A stretch of 22,406 bases of DNA from a virus. The notes under the pieces were generated by a model. That model saw nothing but the letters and a program-made list of their open reading frames with translations. It made no database searches and was not told the DNA's origin. The stretch spans positions 1 to 22,406 of the IMG/VR virus record IMGVR_UViG_3300018424_005672; one strand, written 5' to 3'. Position numbers and translations under genes: made by a program. Below, piece by piece: positions 16,601-22,406 of the stretch (positions are counted from its first letter, which is position 1; every line of letters starts with the position of its first letter).

Positions 16601-19600
16601 CAGTTAGTTTAATAACAGATCCCAATTCAATGTCAAGATCAGAAGGCGAAGTTCCGACACCACAAGTAAATGTAATAACGGAACTATCGTTACCTTCGAT
16701 AGTATTAACAGAAAGAGTAACGTCACTATAGAAGTTAGAATAAATCCATCCAAGAGATCCAGTCTTACCAACTTGCTCACCTTTTAATAGAATATCACCA
16801 GCCTTAGGAGGTTGATTACCAAATAGAACTGGTGTTCCAACAGTAATTAACTCTTGATCTGGAGTGTGATTAGAAGGAAGATTACCTAAAGCATTATCTA
16901 CATGAGTTCTAATGCTGTAATCTTGCCCAGCAAGAGACACAGTTCCTCTTGGGTTGAGACTAAAGATAGCAGCATAGATTCTATTCTGACTTAGAATAAT
17001 GTCGCCATCCGAAGGAATAGGACTAAAGTCAAAAGAACTTCTATCTAAAGTGGGATCGCCACCAGAAGCAAAGTCAATCTGTGAAGTGACAGTTAGAGCA
17101 GGTGGTTCAGAAGGTTCTACAGTAATAGTAACTGGATTGTTAAAGAAAGCATCACCATCTACAGTGATTTCTTTCTCGAATACAACTGGTAACTCGAATG
17201 TAGTTACCAATCCACCGAGATCTCCCTCTTCATCATCCGTCTCTTGTAGTTCGGCAGACTCTAGGAATGTCTCTTCGCCAGTAATAGCATTAATTTTTCT
17301 ATTACCAATGTAGAGATCACCATTAGAGTTTAGACCAGTATAGAATACAATACCAGCGTCTTCTCTCTTTGCCTGAGCATAGAAGTCTTGAGTGTCGGAT
17401 AGAACAACTTCCTGTCTAAGTGGGAAACCAGTAGAGTAGTTACCAGGACCGAAACCAAGGTATTCAAACGTGTGGTTACCAGATCTAGCAATAGAAGGAC
17501 GACGAAGTTCAACAAACAATCTTCTTTCTGTTGGATAGATAGAATCACCAGCAATAGAGATTCTTCTATCTTCGGAACCAGCACTGGAATTACCAGACTG
17601 TGCTTCAATAGTGTAATTATATCTAGAGAGAGCAGGGTTTTGAATTAGATCTTCAATAACTTCTCTAGTTTCACTATTCTTACTGTCGTTAGTTCTGACT
17701 AAACCATGTACATAGTTGTCAGCAGCACAAATTGTAGCAGGAGGATCAAGCTGTGTTACATCTCTGGTTCCATCTGGTCTAACTTGGAACCATAGTGGAT
17801 CGTTCTTATAGTTTAGAGGATAAAGTTGAGAGATAGGTTGAGAGAACTTAAAGTTTCTGAAGTTCTGACCTACACCAGGACCAGTTGGGAACGGAGAAAT
17901 ATTGCCTCTTAAGCATGTTAGGTAGTAAATACCTTCTTGCTGGTCAGGAATACGTCTCTGGATCTCATCAATATCAAAGATGTAGAAGGAATCTTCAAAG
18001 TCTCCAAGGTCCTCGACAGAAATAATCTTATAGTCATTGGTGGCATCATCAGTAATGATATCACCAGGAACCATAGTAAGAACATTAGCGTCCTTATTAC
18101 TGTATAGATAATCTTCTTTATCAGACTTGCTTAAAGAGTCATCAATAGATCCAGTGCTATCTGGTTTTGCTTGTAATGTAGCAAAGATTTCGATGGGGTT
18201 GCCGTTAATGTCAAATATTGGATCGTTGTCAACATTAAGAACAGGTTGAGCGAATCTAGTAGTAGCAAATCTGTCATACTTAATAGGATTCTGAGACTCA
18301 ATCGCTTTAATGATTAGATAATGATCGGTAACACCATCAGGGCTGAAATATCCTTGAACATAACCAGAACCAGAAGAATAACCACTCCAAGTAATTCTAT
18401 TTAAAGGAGTTGCCTGAAGAGCATCAAATCTAAATGCTCCACCTTGAGGTGCATCAATCTTAACAACTACAAACTTCTCATTCTTAAGGGCATTGTTGTT
18501 GATACTATGGTTGAATACAGTAAGTTCGAGACGATTATTTCCAGCAACATCAACTTGTCTAGCAGACATGATGCTGAAAGAAATCTTGGAGTCTGTTTGA
18601 TCACTATCAACAATCTTAACCTGATTGAGATTGTATGGATCGTAATCGAAATCTGGATTCAATCCAGGATCTCCATCAGCTAGTCCTAACTGCTGTTGAA
18701 TTGTTCCGCCACCTGTATCAAAATCAACATTAAAGATAGCGAGATCAGGTGATCCACCAGCATCAGGTTCTAGAACAATTCGTTGTGCTAGTAGTTTTCT
18801 AGTTTCATCAGTTCTAGATTTAATAACAAATCCATTTAAAGGATCACGAACTCCTCTAGCGTAACGGGGAATAACATAACGTAATCTGTATACTCTATCC
18901 TCTTTCTCTCTGTCATCATCAAGTCTAGTGAAACTAGAGTTCTTTGTTCTAGCGTCAGTAAATGTAATTCCTAAAGTTTGTAGTCTATCGATAATATTGT
19001 CAGTATTGCCAAGATCAGGAATAGTTTGGATATACCACTGACCTGTGGTAGTATCAGTATTGACTACTTCGGCATCAAACTTAACTGGAGATCTTCTCTT
19101 ATCCGAGAACACATAGAAATTCTCACCAATTCCAGGAGCAAAGATGATAGGTGTAGCACCAGAAATAGCGCCAGCTTCATCAGTAAAGACGGAGAATGTT
19201 TTTGGAGTGGTGAATCTAGCGTAGTAATAAGTATTTGGATCTAAGAAAGTGCCACCACTTACCTGTGGTAATTCAGAATTAAGTCCAAATGTTCTAAAGA
19301 AGATTTTTTGAACAGGACCACCAGTTCCAGGAACATCAAAAACGTGAGGAACTTCTGTTTGAAGAACTGTATTATTTCCAGGAACAGGGTTAGTGAGATA
19401 TTGATGTAGAGAATAATCGATATCCAATACATACTGCTGGATCTCAATCTCTACATCTGGATCAACGCTATCAGTTTCAGAAGAGTAGATGTAAATACCG
19501 GCAGCAGCATTATCTTTTGTTCTAGCAAGCATTAACTTGGTAGAAGAATCTGGCGTAAAGATACCGGGATAAGTTGCGCCATCGGCGTAGTTTTCTGGTT

Positions 19601-22406
19601 GTGTAGTTCTACCAGGAGCAATTACATAGTATTCTGTATTAGTTTCAAATCCTCTTGGTAGTCTTACTACTCTCTTATCTGGATTTGTTCCAGCTCTTGC
19701 TCTCGGAACAAGTCTAACCGGAGTGCCAGTTTCCCAGTTGTGAGGATTACTAACACCACCACCGGTATTAATAGTAAATAGTGTTGCTCTTGTAGCGAGA
19801 TTAGCAGTATTAACAGATGGTTCGACTCTAACAACACTAGCACCAACAACGGGTTCAGTTCTAGTAAATCCAGTCATGTCTCCGCTATCAACTGTTGTTC
19901 CAATACCGGCTTTAATTAACAGTTGTGCTTCACCTTCGGGACCAGGAGTAACACCAGCAAATGCTCTACTTAATGGGAAGTCGTTTGGATCGTATACACC
20001 AGGAAGTCCGGAGTTTGTTCCAATAATTTCGTTATCAAAAATCTGAGTAAATGTATGTCCACCAGGGATACCAATAGGAATAACAGGAGCTTGTAAGATT
20101 ACCTGATCGCCAACGGCAGCAACTTGATCATAAACATAATTGGTAAACGTTTCTTCACCGTTAACTACAGATGGATTAGCAACATAATATACACCTCTAT
20201 CAAATACCCTATCATTACCACCATATGTTAGATTGTAACCAATAGCTTCGATAGACTCAATAACATCTGCTATCAACTGTGCTTCATTGTTTAGAGTAAC
20301 AGCAGGATAGAATGCTTTTGCTCTATCAACAGCTTCTTCAGCAATAAACTGTTTATTAGCAAGATAAAGTTCTACAATTCCTTCGGAGGATCCAGGACCA
20401 ACTGGTTGTAACCCTTGGTTAAGAACAATATTAATGTCATCAAAATAGGTAGAAATAACAGAAGCAATGTTAACACACTCCGGATATGTGTTGTCACCTG
20501 CCCAAATATCTACAGGACCAGATAATGTTCCTTGATCTTGAATAATGCTGCTATCTCTAATAGCAGGAACTTGTGCCCAAGCGCCAGATAGATAATCATC
20601 TGGATCTAATAAAGTTCCTGTTTGTGGTAAGGAGAAGTATAGATATACAGCGTTAGTATTAACAGCAGATACAGGTAAACCATCATCTAATTTAGATCCA
20701 ACAACACCTAATTCAATTCTAGTGCTATCAATAATTCTCTTAATGTAAGCACCCGCGGGAATAGACTGGTTAACAGTAACTGGAACAGCAGTTGGAAGTA
20801 ATCTTCCATACTCGAAGTTTGTAGCATTGTACTCATACTCAGTTACCGACATGCCGATAATGAGACCAGAAGTATCACCAACATCAACAATAGACTCACC
20901 GTTAACAGCAATACAGTTTCTGATGAGAATATCATAATTTCTCATAGCAGCAATACATAGCTGCCTTACATAATCTAGAGCTTCTAGAGTTTCATTAAGT
21001 TCCCCTTCAATATACGCTAGTCCACCACCAACGTAATAAGCTTCTGCTGCCTGAATAGTTTGGATGTTACCACCAACTCTCAAGTCTTGTACAACAGCAT
21101 CTACAAAATATCCAATGTCTCTTTCACACTTACCAATCTCAATGCCAGGCTTAGTTAGAAGATATGGATATCTTTGAGTAATATAACCATATGCTTCCTG
21201 CTGAATAAACTGCTTGTTAACTTCGATAGAATTCGAAGCATCTTGAGCATAGTTATCGATTGTTAAACCATCTGGATTTAGAGTTTCAATAGAAGCAGTA
21301 TATCTCTGGAATCCAGTTTCAGATAGTTCTGCTTCATATGTTTGAGTTCCGCCACCAGTTCCTTTTAGGTTTAGGAATAACTTTTCTCCTGTTTTGGCAC
21401 CAAGACGGAAACCTTCTACGCTAGTAATAGGCTTATCAAAAGGATCATAAGTCTCATCACTACCGTAGTATAGTTTACCAGTAGTGTTAGAAGTAGACTT
21501 GGTTAGTTGAGCATCTAAAGAATAATACTTATAGGATTTTTCGTTAAAGGCAGAATCATCAACTGTCTTAACAGGAACAATATCAGTAATATATCCACCC
21601 TTATCTTGGTTAAAGGAGAATCCTTTGAAACCAATAGCATGTAGAGATGTATTACCGAAGTTAGAGTTAGAGTTGGTGATGGACATATCACCACCAGACT
21701 CCATCAAGAAGTGGTCGAAGAATCCAACAGCGAAGACCGAAACACACTGAATGAAGGCATCATCAGAAGCACGGATGTGGAAGTTTCTCCAATCATCCTT
21801 CCAGTAAGCATCTCCTCTGGTGTGGTATGGTTCTGTAGCGAAGGCATCAGTGATAGATGCTTGGTTCCAGGTGTTTGTGAACTCATCGTAGCGAATGTAT
21901 GCTCTGTCGTCTCTCTGGAGCGATACACCAGTGTACTGAGCAACAACCATCGACTTGAATCCAGTTGCTTTGGATCCATCTGCCCACATACCACACTGAC
22001 CCCAGGTGGATCTGATGGAGCAGTTAAAGACGTATGGAGAAGCAGATTCCACAGAGTCAATCTCTGCCTGTACTCTGGCAGCAACATTAAGAGCAGGAAC
22101 AGTAGTAGCGTCATACCCCAGAGCATTAATGTCAAGACCTAATTGTAGCTCGGTAACATTAAGTTCATACTTAAAGACTCTTGGATCTTCTTCATCAAGT
22201 TCAATAACTTTGAACGTTCCGTTTAGTAGATCATTTAGACCATTGTCGATGATGGCAACGTATTGATCTTTAAAGTATCCATGAGCAATCTTTGTAGTTA
22301 CAACAGCAGTTACTTTACTTGAATCAGCATTGTCTTCTAATCTGATATTGACAATGTTTCTGGTATCAGATAGAGGTCCAACAATTCTATTTTCCTGAAC
22401 CAATGC
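13665..22406 (-). CDS. Giant phage tail-fibre/virion structural protein, 5' partial
   Basis: The frame is open to the right edge, so the true start is outside. The first in-window start candidate is a TTG at 22403, preceded in frame by GCA; residues below are numbered from that TTG. At least 2913 residues are encoded. Residues about 38-80 form a small beta module of the type AHGY...LNGTF...FKYEL, and residues 230-260 contain a beta-rich SNFGNTSLHAIGFKG segment. A helical module starting NKQFI occurs twice (about 396-460 and 683-744). Near 1637-1660 is the HTFEYLGFGPGNYSTGFP stretch, which I remember from marine T4-like phage structural proteins. Residues about 2100-2770 are short repeats of the type F-V-x-S-x-T-G-x-T-x-I-x-G-x-L, with RVGINT typical of fibre shafts. 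The last 140 residues form a terminal domain ending GWWLLEI. Probably a long fibre or baseplate-attached fibre; whether it equals a given T4 protein is unclear. It is followed after 1 base by the collar protein. Confidence 0.8.
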   Translation of the reverse strand, partial: ALVQENRIVGPLSDTRNIVNIRLEDNADSSKVTAVVTTKIAHGYFKDQYVAIIDNGLNDLLNGTFKVIELDEEDPRVFKYELNVTELQLGLDINALGYDATTVPALNVAARVQAEIDSVESASPYVFNCSIRSTWGQCGMWADGSKATGFKSMVVAQYTGVSLQRDDRAYIRYDEFTNTWNQASITDAFATEPYHTRGDAYWKDDWRNFHIRASDDAFIQCVSVFAVGFFDHFLMESGGDMSITNSNSNFGNTSLHAIGFKGFSFNQDKGGYITDIVPVKTVDDSAFNEKSYKYYSLDAQLTKSTSNTTGKLYYGSDETYDPFDKPITSVEGFRLGAKTGEKLFLNLKGTGGGTQTYEAELSETGFQRYTASIETLNPDGLTIDNYAQDASNSIEVNKQFIQQEAYGYITQRYPYLLTKPGIEIGKCERDIGYFVDAVVQDLRVGGNIQTIQAAEAYYVGGGLAYIEGELNETLEALDYVRQLCIAAMRNYDILIRNCIAVNGESIVDVGDTSGLIIGMSVTEYEYNATNFEYGRLLPTAVPVTVNQSIPAGAYIKRIIDSTRIELGVVGSKLDDGLPVSAVNTNAVYLYFSLPQTGTLLDPDDYLSGAWAQVPAIRDSSIIQDQGTLSGPVDIWAGDNTYPECVNIASVISTYFDDINIVLNQGLQPVGPGSSEGIVELYLANKQFIAEEAVDRAKAFYPAVTLNNEAQLIADVIESIEAIGYNLTYGGNDRVFDRGVYYVANPSVVNGEETFTNYVYDQVAAVGDQVILQAPVIPIGIPGGHTFTQIFDNEIIGTNSGLPGVYDPNDFPLSRAFAGVTPGPEGEAQLLIKAGIGTTVDSGDMTGFTRTEPVVGASVVRVEPSVNTANLATRATLFTINTGGGVSNPHNWETGTPVRLVPRARAGTNPDKRVVRLPRGFETNTEYYVIAPGRTTQPENYADGATYPGIFTPDSSTKLMLARTKDNAAAGIYIYSSETDSVDPDVEIEIQQYVLDIDYSLHQYLTNPVPGNNTVLQTEVPHVFDVPGTGGPVQKIFFRTFGLNSELPQVSGGTFLDPNTYYYARFTTPKTFSVFTDEAGAISGATPIIFAPGIGENFYVFSDKRRSPVKFDAEVVNTDTTTGQWYIQTIPDLGNTDNIIDRLQTLGITFTDARTKNSSFTRLDDDREKEDRVYRLRYVIPRYARGVRDPLNGFVIKSRTDETRKLLAQRIVLEPDAGGSPDLAIFNVDFDTGGGTIQQQLGLADGDPGLNPDFDYDPYNLNQVKIVDSDQTDSKISFSIMSARQVDVAGNNRLELTVFNHSINNNALKNEKFVVVKIDAPQGGAFRFDALQATPLNRITWSGYSSGSGYVQGYFSPDGVTDHYLIIKAIESQNPIKYDRFATTRFAQPVLNVDNDPIFDINGNPIEIFATLQAKPDSTGSIDDSLSKSDKEDYLYSNKDANVLTMVPGDIITDDATNDYKIISVEDLGDFEDSFYIFDIDEIQRRIPDQQEGIYYLTCLRGNISPFPTGPGVGQNFRNFKFSQPISQLYPLNYKNDPLWFQVRPDGTRDVTQLDPPATICAADNYVHGLVRTNDSKNSETREVIEDLIQNPALSRYNYTIEAQSGNSSAGSEDRRISIAGDSIYPTERRLFVELRRPSIARSGNHTFEYLGFGPGNYSTGFPLRQEVVLSDTQDFYAQAKREDAGIVFYTGLNSNGDLYIGNRKINAITGEETFLESAELQETDDEEGDLGGLVTTFELPVVFEKEITVDGDAFFNNPVTITVEPSEPPALTVTSQIDFASGGDPTLDRSSFDFSPIPSDGDIILSQNRIYAAIFSLNPRGTVSLAGQDYSIRTHVDNALGNLPSNHTPDQELITVGTPVLFGNQPPKAGDILLKGEQVGKTGSLGWIYSNFYSDVTLSVNTIEGNDSSVITFTCGVGTSPSDLDIELGSVIKLTGFVGRFLTINGLREAENINDIPGGTFDVTIPGIIIARDNINDPVLLTGLPGEPTIEVGLNKWREVGVIGAEALRTDTELYGEFKLGVNTLARADHGIDGDQEEGFVSTAVQPRANLDVVGNAWFSGTALPYTEFISNETNDVRTYSNLDHALLVGGNSAAPGDVATFRISTTNNGRVGINTDFANLDATFVVVGDVRVTEDVVFESNLEIQGENITTTAQNFNIIPSVATNINFGNFGEFANLFNQTTNTQEINIGNIAGTQTVNIGRFSTITEFNLHSNAIQSKIDIGTVANNDSSYSSVIEMGGAYANNSNSLVSGSIFKIYSRFTEIDGDLRINAFNVPSVGISNLTTNAGTANIFIDTVIELNIGLSASDINIGALGGSTTINNGLEVLSSTTLFGDTTMEGGLNSGQFEIVRGSYGTPVQVHGAGDDIENFNIDLYKKTGISITLDTAGVETWGGPDDLSSTVFPGTSGVDEFGQPTYFLPISDVSILDEFVENQYILIDRTNSVAGQNVAVSPVGEQYSELLRVVEKTNLNDVGPDQLGVIVARAQNQITQGNEYVPGPDVDGNPATYRYLRDDHPDNAVLVKYIRSRNVSFIVDPLLGTLNPGDLDDISTGTFAGSLIIGDLFRLSPADNGTLGELTVINQINLVSNQLFVINDGGTPAITAFSVDSVTGETFINGELTLNNNLILEGSNVCDVEKLIVTDGTTDPDFEKFIVDSCDGQTFIRGDLRIGEANFDRFVVESDTGSTTITSGNLRIANDANDTQLILQNSTGNLTIAGNIRTEDATESIFGGPVTVEGGNFNVLADELIPLFPDLEVGDSIFSINNDGSIDFAQQSGFFAPSGARKWEYISGGIEFVDAVSNINYFIAPSADIAIRLPENPTHGDIVRIVDVGGLLTYNISLRMRAPNGVRIQGDVTNSGIIAGLGSGYDSGGELVVQTPNASFGLVYLGSVKFNGAGTGAPVTQQGWWLLEI
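20172..20357 (-). repeat. Helical module, copy 2, in the giant fibre protein
   Basis: Encodes NKQFIAEEAVDRAKAFYPAV, then IESIEAIGYNLTYGGN, then GVYYVANP. The NKQFI-x-x-EA start, YP turn and GGN-x(8-11)-YYV end match copy 1, so it is a diverged internal duplication. Confidence 0.6.
21024..21218 (-). repeat. Helical module, copy 1, in the giant fibre protein
   Basis: Encodes NKQFIQQEAYGYITQRYPYL, then IGYFVDAVVQDLRVGGN, then AEAYYVGG. It parallels copy 2 at 20172-20357 within the same gene. Confidence 0.6.

Noticed and set aside
22403-22406. TTG at 22403 as the true start of the giant fibre gene
   Set aside because: The frame stays open to the window edge with an alanine codon before it. A start beyond the edge is more likely, and the real N-terminus may be longer.

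Overview
The window is a single, almost gapless block of virion-structure genes, all on the minus strand (transcription runs from high to low coordinates). Ten coding regions are supported and neighbours are separated by -4 to +34 bases. Nothing resembling tRNA, CRISPR, insertion sequences or host metabolism is visible. AT-rich DNA, compact stop/start overlaps, tail-collar domains, HxH motifs and the style of the giant fibre protein point to a T4-like marine myovirus (cyanophage or Pelagibacter-phage type). That assignment comes from remembered family features, not from a search.

Layout in order of transcription: (i) 22406-13665, a giant fibre/structural protein of at least 2913 residues whose start lies beyond the right edge; (ii) 13663-11951 and 11949-11065, two tail-collar-domain fibre proteins; (iii) 11068-10712, a 118-residue protein resembling one domain of its downstream neighbours; (iv) 10708-9074, 9074-7563 and 7561-5963, three tandem paralogues with a glycine-rich head, Ig-like domains and a nearly constant C-terminus; (v) 5966-5751 and 5754-5560, two tiny proteins that echo separate pieces of that C-terminus; (vi) 5525-1, a second giant gene, open for 1841 codons and leaving the window at the left edge, which joins Ig-like repeats, a glycine-rich domain and a tail-collar domain with an HxH motif in one chain.

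Together these look like the host-recognition end of the particle: fibres and adhesins on or near the baseplate. The same few modules (glycine-rich head, Ig-like domains, collar/HxH tip, short C-terminal tail) appear fused, tandemly repeated and as stand-alone mini-genes. The most interesting point is this modular adhesin cassette. Its heads vary and its 3' ends are conserved at DNA level, and in two of the three paralogues the codons for the last residues also form the ribosome binding site of the next gene.
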